Assembly: GCF_026343945.1 (NCBI RefSeq)
Contig: NZ_JAPKNJ010000003.1
Location: 248,001-312,000 of the forward strand
DNA: 64,000 nucleotides
Source of the DNA: Kaistia algarum
GTDB lineage: Bacteria; Pseudomonadota; Alphaproteobacteria; Rhizobiales; Kaistiaceae
Direction of reading: 5' to 3'
Shown here: positions 53,137 through 62,624 of the stretch, one piece after another
How positions within the stretch are numbered: position 1 is the first letter of the stretch
How the letters are laid out: each line of letters opens with the position of its first letter
Notes under the pieces: model-generated
What the model was told of the DNA's origin: nothing
Database searches by the model: none
Seen by the model: only the letters and a program-made list of their open reading frames with translations
Program-made: the position numbers and the translations under genes

Positions 53137-53924
53137 ACCTATCGATCGACGGTCGCGTCTACATCGTCACTGGCGCTTCGCGCGGAATTGGGAGGGCCAT
53201 CGCCACGCACCTCGCTGGCGAAGGTGCCAAGCTGGTCGTTACGGCGGGGCCAGGCGACGATACTCTTCTTGCTGATCTTGCCAAGACGGCGCCCGATCTC
53301 GAACCCGTCGTCGTCGATCTCAGCGATCCGGCCGCGGCGTGGGTACTGGTTGACCGCGCGATCGCGCGGTTCGGCCGCCTAGACGGTCTCGTCAACAACG
53401 CCTTCGCAGAGGAGCGCGGAACGGTCGGCGAGGTGTCGCTTTCCGGATGGGATCTTACCCTGCGGGTTTCGCTGACCGCGCCCATGCTGCTCGCGAAGGC
53501 CGCGCTTCCTCATATGCGGCGAGTGGGGCAGGGGGCGATCGTCAATATCGCCTCGCAGCGCGCTTTCTCATCCGGCCACGGCGCTGTTGCGTATGAAAGT
53601 GCCAAGGGAGGCATGTTGGCGTTAACGCGCTCGCTCGCTGTCGACTACGGCCCGCATGGTGTTCGAACCAATACGTTGAGCCCCGGTTTCGTCCTGTCGG
53701 AACGGGCGCTCGAATGGGTAAAGGGTGATCCCCGACGTACAGCTGCGATGAACATCTGCATTCCGCTCGGTCGACCCGGCCAGCCGGTTGAAATCGCCGC
53801 GGTCGTGGCGTTTCTGCTGAGTGATGCCGCGTCCTTCATCAACGGCGCGGTTATTCCGGTCGACGGTGGAGCGCTTGCCGGTTTGCCTGAAAACGCCGCG
53901 TTGGCGCTGGCGGAGGCAACTTGA
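53133..53924 (+). CDS. SDR family oxidoreductase
   Basis: Classical short-chain dehydrogenase of 263 residues: TGASRGIGRA, NNAFAEE, Ser in NIASQRAFS and YESAK. The usual acidic residue that fixes NAD after strand two is replaced by TAGPGDD, so cofactor preference is unclear. In this operon it could oxidise the sugar or a 2-keto-3-deoxy acid at C4. Confidence 0.9.
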   Translation: MNLSIDGRVYIVTGASRGIGRAIATHLAGEGAKLVVTAGPGDDTLLADLAKTAPDLEPVVVDLSDPAAAWVLVDRAIARFGRLDGLVNNAFAEERGTVGEVSLSGWDLTLRVSLTAPMLLAKAALPHMRRVGQGAIVNIASQRAFSSGHGAVAYESAKGGMLALTRSLAVDYGPHGVRTNTLSPGFVLSERALEWVKGDPRRTAAMNICIPLGRPGQPVEIAAVVAFLLSDAASFINGAVIPVDGGALAGLPENAALALAEAT

Positions 53925-54862
53925 CCGCGCGCTATCCCAGGACCGTCCTTGGCACTTGCTGCCTACCGTGGCGCGACGGGACTCTGGACGTTCCCCTGTT
54001 CCAGCGCATGATCCACAATCTCGTCGGTGCGGGTCTCCGCGACCTCTATGTCTTCGGAACGGCCGGCGAAGGCCACACGGTTACCGAAACGCAGTTTCGA
54101 CAGGTGACGAGCCTGTTCGTCGATGCAATGGCTGAGGCGAAGGCCGCTCCACCCATGGTCGGCGTCATCAATCTCTCGCTGCCTACCGTAATCGAGCGCA
54201 TCGCTTTCGGTGCCGATCTCGGAGTCAAGACGTTCCAATTCTGCCTGCCTGCCTGGGGTGCCATCAACGACCGCGAGGTGCGCCGGGTATTTGCCGAGGT
54301 CTGCGGTGGCTTCCCGGAGCTGCGATTCCTGCACTACAACTTGGGCCGCACAGGGCGACTGGTCCGGCCTGACGAATATGCCGAACTCGCTGAAATCCAC
54401 CCAAATCTGGTCGCTGTGAAATATGGGCTCGGCGATCCGGAAACGATCGCGGGTCTGCTGCGTCTTGCGCCACAACTGCGCTGTTTCTTCACAGAGCCGG
54501 GCTTCTATCTCGGTGCGCCGCTAGGGGAATGCGGTCTGCTCGCTTCCATCGCTGCCAGCAATCCAAGTCGCGCCTGGCAATATTTCCGCGCAGGGGCCGA
54601 CGGAGATTTTGCGACCTTCTCCGCTCTCTATCGCGAACTCGCCGGCGTAATGGCGGCGGTTCGTGAAGCTGCTGGCGGGATGGGTCTCAATGATGGCGCC
54701 TACGACAAACTCATCGCCAAGCTGGCCGAGCCCGATTTTCCTCTTGAACTGCTGCCGCCTTACCAATCGTCGACCGACAATGGCTTCCGCCAGTACCGGG
54801 ACCAACTCGCAGAAAAGTTCCAAGGCTGGCTACCACATGTTTCACCGGAGACAGACAATTGA
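53921..54862 (+). CDS. Dihydrodipicolinate synthase/N-acetylneuraminate lyase family protein
   Basis: Class I aldolase-type barrel of 313 residues. The Schiff-base Lys lies in LVAVKYGLGD (about residue 167), the catalytic Tyr in LHYNLGRTGR and the carboxylate-binding loop is GTAGEG. The family includes 2-keto-3-deoxy sugar-acid aldolases and dehydratases. TTG 53921 overlaps the SDR stop (TTGA). It could cleave the dehydratase product to pyruvate and an aldehyde. Confidence 0.88.
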   Translation: MTARYPRTVLGTCCLPWRDGTLDVPLFQRMIHNLVGAGLRDLYVFGTAGEGHTVTETQFRQVTSLFVDAMAEAKAAPPMVGVINLSLPTVIERIAFGADLGVKTFQFCLPAWGAINDREVRRVFAEVCGGFPELRFLHYNLGRTGRLVRPDEYAELAEIHPNLVAVKYGLGDPETIAGLLRLAPQLRCFFTEPGFYLGAPLGECGLLASIAASNPSRAWQYFRAGADGDFATFSALYRELAGVMAAVREAAGGMGLNDGAYDKLIAKLAEPDFPLELLPPYQSSTDNGFRQYRDQLAEKFQGWLPHVSPETDN

Positions 54863-55695
54863 AACTCTTGCGGCTAGGCCCCCGCGGCTCGGAGAAGCCG
54901 GCCCTCCTGGCACCCGACGGCAGTTATCGCGATCTGAGTGCGCTCGCCAGCGATATTGACCGCCATTCGCTCGCCAGCGATCTGGCCTCCATTCGCGAGG
55001 TCGATCCCATGAGCCTACCGATCGTTGACGCGAATACCCGCATCGGTCCTTGCGTTGGCAATGTAGGCAAGTTCGTATGCGTCGGCCTCAACTATGCCGA
55101 CCACGCTGCAGAAGGTGGAATGCCGGTTCCCGAGGAACCGATCCTGTTCCTGAAGGCGACCAGCGCCATCATCGGCCCCAATGACGACGTTGTTATTCCG
55201 AGGGGGTCGACCAAGCCGGACTGGGAAGTGGAACTCGGCATCGTGATTGGCAAGCAGGCGCGCAACGTCGACGAGGCAGACGCGATGGAGCACATCGCCG
55301 GCTTCTGCGTTGTCAACGACGTATCAGAACGTGCCTTCCAGCATGAGCATGGCGGCCAGTGGACCAAGGGCAAGTCGGCCGACACGTTTGGACCTATCGG
55401 CCCGTGGTTAGTGACCCGCGACGAGGTTCCCGATCCACAAAACCTCAGTATTTGGCTTGATGTCGACGGCGTCCGACAGCAGGACGGTTCGACAACGACC
55501 ATGGTCTTTTCCGTGCGCTTTCTCGTACACTATATCAGCCAGTTCATGAGCCTGCAGCCCGGAGACATCATCGCGACCGGCACGCCGCCCGGCGTCGGTG
55601 CCGGCAAGAAGCCGCCGGAATGGCTCAAGGCGGGCCAAACCATGCGCCTGGGGATCGAGGGCCTGGGCGAGCAGCGCCAGCACGTGGTGGCGTGA
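54859..55695 (+). CDS. Fumarylacetoacetate hydrolase family protein
   Basis: C-C hydrolase or oxaloacetate decarboxylase-type protein of 278 residues. VGLNYADHA, the metal ligands in DWEVELGIVIGK and the FLVHYISQFMSLQPGD then IIATGTPPGVG end are typical. Members cleave 2,4-diketo-3-deoxy acids to pyruvate in the L-fucose and L-rhamnose oxidative routes. TTG 54859 overlaps the upstream stop. Confidence 0.9.
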   Translation: MKLLRLGPRGSEKPALLAPDGSYRDLSALASDIDRHSLASDLASIREVDPMSLPIVDANTRIGPCVGNVGKFVCVGLNYADHAAEGGMPVPEEPILFLKATSAIIGPNDDVVIPRGSTKPDWEVELGIVIGKQARNVDEADAMEHIAGFCVVNDVSERAFQHEHGGQWTKGKSADTFGPIGPWLVTRDEVPDPQNLSIWLDVDGVRQQDGSTTTMVFSVRFLVHYISQFMSLQPGDIIATGTPPGVGAGKKPPEWLKAGQTMRLGIEGLGEQRQHVVA

Positions 55696-56567
55696 TCGCG
55701 GTGAGCGAGATCATCACCCTCGCAAACGACAAGGCGATGGTCAGCATCTCGCCCGAACGCGGGGCCGCGACAACGCGTTTCGACTATCGCACGCCGGATG
55801 GATACGAGCCGGTTCTCCGATCGGTCGACGGAGTCGCCAATCTCGTTATGGCGCCATGGCAGAACCGCATTTCCTGCGGCGGCTTTTCTACCGCAGAAGG
55901 CTTCGTGCCGATCGAGGCCAATGTCTTCGGCGAGCGGTTCCCCATTCATGGCAATGCGTGGCAATTGCCCTGGAGCATTGATAGACGGTCGTCCGAGGCC
56001 GTGACGTTGGTCCTCCGCTCCGACGGACCCGGCGCCTATCGCTACCGTGCGGAGTTGGTGCACAGGCTTTGGGACGACGGTAGCCTGACGATCGACTTAG
56101 TTGTCATCAACCTGGGAAGGGAACTGCCGTTCGGGCTCGGCTTGCATCCCTATTTCCCACGTACCCCCCTGACGACAATTGAGGCCAGGGCGGCATCCGT
56201 GACGCTCCAAGACGAGTTCTTCTTGCCCACGAAAACCATCGCGACCCGTGATCGACCCGGACTCGATTTCACAAAGGCCCGCTGTCTTCCGCCGGAGCCG
56301 ATCAACAACGACTTTGGCGGCTGGGACGGACTTGCCGATATTAGATGGCCGGAGCACGGCTTGGGCTGCCGGCTGGCCGTACCCGGAATTAACCGATATG
56401 TCGTCTATTCGCCCGGCGCGGCAGCGTCGTTCTTCTGTTTCGAGCCGGCGACGCATGCCATCGACGCATTCAATCGGCCGAGCCTTGCCGACCATGGCGG
56501 TCTCGTCATGTTGGCCAGCGGCGCTGCGGTCCGTATGAGCTGCACATTCTGTCCTTATAGTCTCTAG
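55692..56567 (+). CDS. Aldose 1-epimerase family protein (mutarotase)
   Basis: Mutarotase-fold protein of 291 residues. Likely catalytic residues are His in FPIHGNAW, His in GLGLHPYFPR and Glu in FFCFEPATHA. It would interconvert sugar anomers before the dehydrogenase. GTG 55692 overlaps the hydrolase stop (GTGA); GTG 55701 is an alternative. Last gene of the plus-strand operon. Confidence 0.88.
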   Translation: MIAVSEIITLANDKAMVSISPERGAATTRFDYRTPDGYEPVLRSVDGVANLVMAPWQNRISCGGFSTAEGFVPIEANVFGERFPIHGNAWQLPWSIDRRSSEAVTLVLRSDGPGAYRYRAELVHRLWDDGSLTIDLVVINLGRELPFGLGLHPYFPRTPLTTIEARAASVTLQDEFFLPTKTIATRDRPGLDFTKARCLPPEPINNDFGGWDGLADIRWPEHGLGCRLAVPGINRYVVYSPGAAASFFCFEPATHAIDAFNRPSLADHGGLVMLASGAAVRMSCTFCPYSL

Positions 56568-56601
56568 CCCAGCCCAGCGCTTGTTCACAGCGAGAGGTCG
56601 A

Positions 56602-56938
56602 TGCGGCGGGATGCTCCCGGATCCAGAGGTTATCCCGGTAGTCCCAGCGTCGTATGACGCTCAATAGGTCTATGTCGATCACTCCGCTGTCCGCCGCGCA
56701 TGCCGCGTGAGACGTGGTTGTCAATCAGCGTCGGAACGGGACCCCGGATCGGCGTCCCATAGGGACCCCCTTGGCCCGCGCAGGATGCGCCGTTGGGTGA
56801 CGGCGGGGAGCCGGAGGCGGAGCGTCGTTACCCAACGGCGTCCGCGGCCGGTTCAGACGCGGTTCTTGAAGCGCCAGCTCTCGTTGCCGATCTCGATGAT
56901 GTCGCAGTGATGCGTCAGGCGATCGAGCCGTGCGGCAG
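56602..56938 (-). pseudogene. IS21-family relics: istB end and istA start with terminal-type repeats
   Basis: At 56938-56853 the minus strand reads LTHHCDIIEIGNESWRFKN and stops, the usual end of an IstB helper ATPase. At 56675-56602 it reads LLSVIRRWDYRDNLWIRE, the start of an IstA transposase with its ATG changed to ATA. Between them lie two direct repeats ending in gggacccc (56722-56770) and an inverted pair gccgttgggt-acg (56789-56802 with 56826-56839). The order istB end, then istA start suggests the junction of two tandem IS21 copies, both now mostly deleted. Confidence 0.65.
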
Positions 56939-56940
56939 TC

Positions 56941-57260
56941 TGAACCGCCCCTAGATTTCTGGACGCCTTCTTTCCTAAATTTGAGGCAAGGAGGTCCCGA
57001 TGGTCAAAGCGAACTTCACCGAGGATTTCAAACGCGACGCCGTCGTTCAGATCACCGAGCGTGGCTATCCGGTTGCGGAGGTGGCTGCGCGGCTGGGGAT
57101 CAGCAAGTACTCGCTGTATGAATGGCGGTGTGTTCGATTACATCGAGATGTTCTACAACCCAACCCGGAAGCACGCACGGAACGGGAGCTCTCGCCAATC
57201 GAGTTCGAACGCCAGCACAAAGCCAACCCCGCAGGCGTCTAGAAAACTCGGGGCGGTTCA
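56941..57260 (+). mobile_element. 320-bp internally deleted IS3-family element with intact inverted repeats
   Basis: The ends form 27-base inverted repeats, 56941-56967 and 57234-57260, matching at 24 of 27 positions and beginning TGAACCGCCCC. Inside, a start at 57000 with aaggagg before it reads VKANFTEDFKRDAVVQITER and AARLGISKYSLYEW, an IS3 OrfA. It then jumps directly to the OrfB end (VFDYIEMFYNP, then SPIEFERQHKANPAGV). About 1 kb of transposase has been lost, giving a MITE-like derivative that a related transposase could still mobilise. No clear target duplication is visible. Confidence 0.8.
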
Positions 57261-57325
57261 GCAGCTCATGTCGAGGATTCCTACTTTCGTTCGGAGCTGA
57301 CTCTTTAGTGGTGGGAGGGCCCGCC

Positions 57326-58561
57326 TCACGCTGACCCAACCATGAGTGGCTTCTTGTCGCTGCCCTTCTTCATCAATACTCCGGTGTCAGGTCCGAACAT
57401 CGAGTAAATCGGAAGCAGGCTGGCCCCGAGCGCAGAGCCTCTCGGACCGATCGAGCCCGCCAGGATGGATGGGGCGATCAGTCCGGGTGGAAGCATTTGC
57501 GCGAAAGAAGCCCGCACTTTGGTCACCGTCTCGACGAGCACCGAGGCCGGCAGTAGCCCGTCGATGACGATGGCCTCCAAATCGACAAGCGCTATGCTGC
57601 CGATGATCGCTTGCGCCAACGCATCGGCGCAATCGTCCTGCCATTCGGAAACCAGCGCGCGCGCCTGGGCCGGCATTGGTTCAAGGTCTCGGACGCGTGT
57701 GATGTCGAAGCCATTGAACCGCAAATGCGCGACCAGTGTGTAGATCGAGGCTCGATGCAGCAACACCTCGAACTTTCCAGGGGGTTTCGGCACCGATGCA
57801 AGGCTGGAAAAGGTCACGGGAAACGGACCGAATGCGGCTGTGTTGCCGTTTGGGCCCGTCTGCAGCGTTCCGTTGAGGACCAGCCCGCCGCCGACAAAGG
57901 TGCTGAGCGAGATGTGCAGGAAATCCGAATATTGCTTGCCGATGCCATAGACGAGTTCCGCCACGGCCGCCGCTGAGGCGTCGTTCTCGATCATGACGGC
58001 TAGGCCTTGGGTCTCCACGAAATGCGACCTCAGGTCTACGGCACGCCATTCTTCCTGGACGCGACTTGGAAAGCCCAGTTCCTCATCCCAGCCACCAATA
58101 AAATACGGGGCGGATATACCGATACCGACAAGGCGAGCGGCGATATCCGGTCCAAGTTGCGCGCGAAATCGTGCGATCGCTGCCCGGCCGATCCGTCGGA
58201 TCGTCTCCGGATCCGGATGGTCGTAGTCGTGGGTCTCGAAGGCGCATGTCTGGCCAGCAAAATCGATCAGGATCGCATCCATTGCGCGCCTGCCAATGTG
58301 GAGGCCGATGGAGTAGGCGCCGTCGCGCGCCAGGCCGTACATGGCCGATGGCTGCCCCTTGCCCCCGAAGCGCTTGCCGTTCTCGATGACATAGCCGCCG
58401 GCGACCAGAGCGTCGATGATGGCTGCGACCGCCGGTGGCGTCAGATGCGCGAACCGCGCTACCTCCGCTTTCGAGGCTTGACCAAAGCGGCGGATCGCGT
58501 CGAGGACGACGCGCTCATTGTAATGGCGCAGGTGCACCGAATTGCTACCCTTGCCGGCCAT
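57326..58561 (-). CDS. ROK family transcriptional regulator (XylR/NagC type)
   Basis: Regulator of 411 residues. A winged helix occupies residues 15-75 (ASKAEVARFAHLTPPAVAAI), followed by a ROK sugar-binding domain with GIGISAPYFIGG, IENDASAAAVAE and STFVGGGLVLNG. The cysteine zinc motif usual in ROK proteins is absent where it should follow GPNGNTAAFG. It is divergent from the fused ABC transporter gene and is its likely repressor, releasing when a sugar binds. ATG 58561 is chosen; a TTG lies seven codons upstream. Confidence 0.9.
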   Translation of the reverse strand: MAGKGSNSVHLRHYNERVVLDAIRRFGQASKAEVARFAHLTPPAVAAIIDALVAGGYVIENGKRFGGKGQPSAMYGLARDGAYSIGLHIGRRAMDAILIDFAGQTCAFETHDYDHPDPETIRRIGRAAIARFRAQLGPDIAARLVGIGISAPYFIGGWDEELGFPSRVQEEWRAVDLRSHFVETQGLAVMIENDASAAAVAELVYGIGKQYSDFLHISLSTFVGGGLVLNGTLQTGPNGNTAAFGPFPVTFSSLASVPKPPGKFEVLLHRASIYTLVAHLRFNGFDITRVRDLEPMPAQARALVSEWQDDCADALAQAIIGSIALVDLEAIVIDGLLPASVLVETVTKVRASFAQMLPPGLIAPSILAGSIGPRGSALGASLLPIYSMFGPDTGVLMKKGSDKKPLMVGSA

Positions 58562-58597
58562 GGATTTCCCCCGCGTTTTCAATCGTTCAAGCAGTCT

Positions 58598-58760
58598 GCT
58601 TTAATAGCCTAGTTCCTTCGCGTTGCCAGCCTCCGTCGCTGACCCATAGTTCGCGTCGCCATATGTCGACCCAAGCCATCCTGCACAGTCGATGGTCTCT
58701 GACCGGCAATCGGGGTCTTGACGATGCGATCTACTGATTATAGTAATTTGCTTTAAGTAG
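58598..58760. promoter_or_regulatory. Two TGCTTTAA(G)TAG boxes flanking the ROK promoter region
   Basis: TGCTTTAATAG (58598-58608) and TGCTTTAAGTAG (58749-58760) lie about 150 bases apart in the 415-base gap between the ROK gene and the divergent transporter, the first only 37 bases before the ROK start. AT-rich sites of this kind fit ROK repressor operators and possible looping. The remaining gap to 58976 shows no gene. Confidence 0.45.
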
Positions 58761-58976
58761 TCGAGGCAAGCGTCTCCATGGGAGGAGGCCGCGAACCGAT
58801 CCATGCAGCCGATGAAGGGGGAACCTGGCGCCGAGCCGCGGCGAGGGTCGCCATGCCTTTGGAGGCGGATCTATTCGCCGGACGCTCCGGAACGAGGTGA
58901 GGAATGATGCATTCACGGGTTCGGAGACGCTGGGCAACGGCGTCGTGGCCTGCTTGGACGAGCCCGCGGACGCATC

Positions 58977-61556
58977 ATGCTTGAGCGTTCCGACATGGCG
59001 GTTGCCGATATCTCCGAAAAGCAGGGTGAGGTGATTGCGGCCCTTTCCGGCGCTACCAAGATCTTTGGTGGCACGGTCGCTATTTCCGACGTTTCGATCG
59101 AACTCAGATCCGGCGAAGTTCTGGCGCTGCTGGGAGAGAACGGCGCGGGCAAGAGCACCTGCGTCAAGCTGCTCGCTGGCGTCTATCGTCCCGATATCGG
59201 GAAGGTGCTGGTCGGGGGCGAGCCGGTCAGCTTTTCCTCCCCGCTCCAGGCGCAGCGCGCCGGCATTGCTGTCATGCACCAGCATCCTGGCCTCTTTCCG
59301 GATCTGAGCGTTGGCGAAAACCTCTTCATCGGCCAGACCGGCCCGCAATCGTCCTGGCGGATCGATCGGGGTCGCATACGCAGTGAAGCGCAGCGGCTGC
59401 TGCAACTCGTCGGCCTTCATGCCGATATCGACGCGCCTCTCTCGCGGCTGCGGACTTCCGAACAGCAACTCGTCGAAATCGCCCGCGCTTTGTCGCTCGA
59501 TGCCCGCGTGCTGATCATGGACGAGCCGACGGCGGCGCTGTCGCAGCGTGAGGTCGAGCGGCTGTTCGCCGTCGTCAACAATCTGCGCGGCCATGGGGTC
59601 GCCATGATGTTCGTCGGCCATCGCATGGACGAGATCTACCGCGTCGCCGACCGGATCGCAGTGCTGCGGGACGGGCATCTCGTCGGCGTTGAGCGCGCCC
59701 AGGAACTGACGCGTGAGCGCGCCGTCCAGATGATGGTCGGACGCTCGCTCGATGGCCTCTATCCGCACCATGAGCCGACGCGGGGAGCGGTGCTGATGAG
59801 CGTGAAGGGCCTGTCGCGCGACGGGGCCTTCGAGGATGTGTCCTTCGAGCTGCGCGCCGGCGAAATCCTTGGATTTGGTGGCCTGGTCGGCAGCGGACGC
59901 ACCGAGATCGCGCGGGTTCTGTTCGGCATCGACCTGCCCACGGCCGGCACGATGACGCTGGATGGCGCGGATGTCCGCTTCGCTTCCGCCCGCGACGCGA
60001 TGGATCGCGGCATCGCTTACGTTTCGGAGGACCGGATCGGGCAGAGTCTGGTGATGGATTTCTCGATCCTGGCCAATAATTCGCTGACCGTTCTCGACGA
60101 TGCGACCCGTGGCGGACTGGTCTCCCGCTCCAAGGAGCTCGCCTTCGCGAAGCCCTTTCTCGACCGGTTGCGGCTGCGGTTTCATTCCTACGACCAGCCG
60201 GTCAGTACGTTGTCGGGCGGCAATCAGCAGAAGGTCGTCCTCTCCAAATGGCTCGCCACGCAACCGCGCGTGCTGATCCTCGACGAACCGACGCAGGGCA
60301 TCGACGTCCAGGCCAAGGCCGACGTGCATGCTATGATCGCCGATCTCGCCTCTCAAGGGTTGGCGATCATCCTGATCTCGTCCGAGCTGCCGGAATTGCT
60401 CGGCATGTGCGATCGGATGATCGTCCTGCGCGAGGGCCGGATCAGCGCGCGGTTCAACCGGGACGAGGCGACGCAGGAAAAGGTCATTGGTGCTGCGACG
60501 GACGCTGTGGAGGCGGAGCGCGACGCGATGCGTCCCGTTGAAGGGGCCGAACCGCAGATCTTCACGCCCGAAAGTCCCGGCCTTGCCTTGCCGCGCTTCT
60601 TTGCCCGGCGCGAATTCGGCCTCGTCGCGGCGATTGCCGCCGTCATCATCCCCGTTTCGATCCTCAATCCGCGCATGCTGAGCGGCGCCAATCTTTCCGC
60701 GCTCGCCATGGATGCCGGATTGCTGATGACTGTTGCGGTCGGCCAGATGCTGGTCATCATCACGCGCAACATCGATCTCTCGGTCGCTGCCGTGATCGGT
60801 CTTGCCGCCTATGGCGCGGCGTCGACGTTGCATCTTCATCCCGAACTCGGCGTCGTTGGCGGCGTGCTGCTTGCGTGCGGCATCGGGTTGCTGGCGGGCC
60901 TCGTGAACGGCTTCGTCGTTACTTACGGCAAGGTTCCGGCCATCGTCGTGACGCTTGGCACCATGACGATCTTCCGCGGCTTGAACAGCCTCTGGGCTGG
61001 CGGGCAGCAGATCAGCGCCGATCAGGTTCCGCAGTCCTGGCTCGACATGACCAGCGCCAATCTGTTCGGCATCCCTGCCGTGTTGATCATCGCGGTCGCA
61101 ACGCTTCTGGTCATCGCCTGGGCGCTCCGATCCACGGTGATCGGGCGGGAGCTCTATGCGATCGGCTCGAACCCCGCCGGCGCGCAGCTCATCGGCATTC
61201 CCGTCCGGGCCCGCGTGCTGCTCGCCTTCGCCGTCGGCGGTTTGTTGGCCGGCTTCGATGGCGCGCTCTGGGCGTCGCGCTATGCCACGGTCGATGCACG
61301 CGTCGCCTATGGCTTCGAGCTGACGGTGATCGCCGCCGTGGTGGTGGGTGGCATCGCGGTGCGCGGCGGTTCGGGTACGGTGCTCGGCGTCGCGCTCGGC
61401 ACGCTGACGCTTCTCGTCATCAACAACGGGCTGACGCTGGTCCGTGTCGATCCGCTCTGGCTGCAAGGCGTCTACGGCCTCGTTATCCTCGCCGCGATCG
61501 GGATCGATGCCTATGTGGCGCGCCGGGGCGCCGCGAGCCGGAAGGGAGGGCATTGA
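58977..61556 (+). CDS. Fused sugar ABC transporter ATPase-permease (CUT2)
   Basis: Single polypeptide of 859 residues. NBD1 (about 20-250) has GENGAGKST and [15 protein letters not shown]2 (about 265-505) has a degenerate Walker A (GLVGSGRTE) and LSGGNQQK with [10 protein letters not shown]. From about residue 530 a complete CUT2 permease follows, with [17 protein letters not shown] and about ten hydrophobic segments. The two parts are normally separate (RbsA and RbsC types). With the next permease this gives a heteromeric channel, as in rhamnose-type systems. Start 58977 or 58995. Confidence 0.9.
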   Translation: MLERSDMAVADISEKQGEVIAALSGATKIFGGTVAISDVSIELRSGEVLALLGENGAGKSTCVKLLAGVYRPDIGKVLVGGEPVSFSSPLQAQRAGIAVMHQHPGLFPDLSVGENLFIGQTGPQSSWRIDRGRIRSEAQRLLQLVGLHADIDAPLSRLRTSEQQLVEIARALSLDARVLIMDEPTAALSQREVERLFAVVNNLRGHGVAMMFVGHRMDEIYRVADRIAVLRDGHLVGVERAQELTRERAVQMMVGRSLDGLYPHHEPTRGAVLMSVKGLSRDGAFEDVSFELRAGEILGFGGLVGSGRTEIARVLFGIDLPTAGTMTLDGADVRFASARDAMDRGIAYVSEDRIGQSLVMDFSILANNSLTVLDDATRGGLVSRSKELAFAKPFLDRLRLRFHSYDQPVSTLSGGNQQKVVLSKWLATQPRVLILDEPTQGIDVQAKADVHAMIADLASQGLAIILISSELPELLGMCDRMIVLREGRISARFNRDEATQEKVIGAATDAVEAERDAMRPVEGAEPQIFTPESPGLALPRFFARREFGLVAAIAAVIIPVSILNPRMLSGANLSALAMDAGLLMTVAVGQMLVIITRNIDLSVAAVIGLAAYGAASTLHLHPELGVVGGVLLACGIGLLAGLVNGFVVTYGKVPAIVVTLGTMTIFRGLNSLWAGGQQISADQVPQSWLDMTSANLFGIPAVLIIAVATLLVIAWALRSTVIGRELYAIGSNPAGAQLIGIPVRARVLLAFAVGGLLAGFDGALWASRYATVDARVAYGFELTVIAAVVVGGIAVRGGSGTVLGVALGTLTLLVINNGLTLVRVDPLWLQGVYGLVILAAIGIDAYVARRGAASRKGGH

Positions 61557-62566
61557 TGGCCCGCCGTTCCGACACCCCACCGGATTTCGTGGCGCGCTTC
61601 GCCAACTGGGACAATTTCCTGGCCGTTCTCACGATCGCGGTTCTGGCCTATGCCGTCCTGTTCGTGCCGAACTTCGCATCGGCCTTTAATATCTCGCAGG
61701 CCATTGCGGGCGTATCGGAGCGGGCCTTGATCGTCCTGCCCATGGTGCTGCTGATCATTGCCCGCGAGATTGACCTGTCGGTCGCCAGCATATTGGCGCT
61801 GACCAGTGTCGTGTTTGGGCTGATGGTCCAGGCCGGCGCGCCGCTGATCGTTGCCATACCGCTGACGCTTGTCGCGGGCGGCCTCTGTGGCGCTTTCAAC
61901 GGCGTTTTGGTGACGGCGCTGGGCCTGCCGTCGCTGGTCGTGACGCTTGGCACCATGGCTCTGTTCCGGGGCATCGGCTACATCCTGCTCGGCTCGGGCT
62001 CGATCAACGTCTTCCCGGACAGCTTCCTGAATTTCGGCATCGACATGGTCGGTCCGACGCCGCTCCCCTGGACGATCGTGCCGTTCCTCGTGCTGGCGCC
62101 CATCTTTGCGATCGCACAGCAGAAGATGCCGGTCGGCCGGCGCATCTATGCGATCGGCGGCAATCCAGATACGGCGCGCTATTCCGGCATCCGTCTCGCT
62201 CGCACCGTGTTCTGGCTGTTCGTCACCTCCGGCGTCGTCTGCGCGGCGGCCGGCATGGTCTATGCCGCGCGCCTGTCCAATGCCCGCGCCAATAACGCGC
62301 TCGGCATCGAGCTCGATGTCATCACCATCGCGCTCTTGGGCGGCATCAGCGTCTTCGGTGGCAAGGGGCGGCTCACGGGCGTCCTTTGGGCCCTGCTTCT
62401 GGTCGCCACGATCCGTAATGTGCTCGGTTTGCTGCAGATCGGCGGCGATGCGCAGGGCACCGTCATCGGCCTGCTGCTCATCGTCTCGCTTCTGGCAAGC
62501 AACGCGGCCGAGCGCGTGTTCGGCAGCCTGCGCGTTCAGTTTCTCTCCCGAAAGACAGGCGAGTAA
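61556..62566 (+). CDS. Sugar ABC transporter permease (CUT2)
   Basis: Second permease of the system, 336 residues, with about ten hydrophobic segments and IAREIDLSVASILALTS. The ATG overlaps the fused gene stop (TGATG). The permease half of the fused protein and this protein are different sequences, so the pore is probably a heterodimer. Confidence 0.9.
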   Translation: MARRSDTPPDFVARFANWDNFLAVLTIAVLAYAVLFVPNFASAFNISQAIAGVSERALIVLPMVLLIIAREIDLSVASILALTSVVFGLMVQAGAPLIVAIPLTLVAGGLCGAFNGVLVTALGLPSLVVTLGTMALFRGIGYILLGSGSINVFPDSFLNFGIDMVGPTPLPWTIVPFLVLAPIFAIAQQKMPVGRRIYAIGGNPDTARYSGIRLARTVFWLFVTSGVVCAAAGMVYAARLSNARANNALGIELDVITIALLGGISVFGGKGRLTGVLWALLLVATIRNVLGLLQIGGDAQGTVIGLLLIVSLLASNAAERVFGSLRVQFLSRKTGE

Positions 62567-62624
62567 TTCCGGAATCTCGTCTGCACGTCACCAATCCGGA
62601 TCGAAAGTCCCGAGGAGGAAGACC

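Noticed and set aside
58731..61580. Very long open frame antisense to the fused ABC gene, about 950 codons
   Set aside because: It mirrors the GC-rich codon pattern of a clear ABC ATPase-permease on the other strand and shows no domain of its own. Similar antisense frames over 1878-3413 and 40849-42537 were discarded for the same reason.
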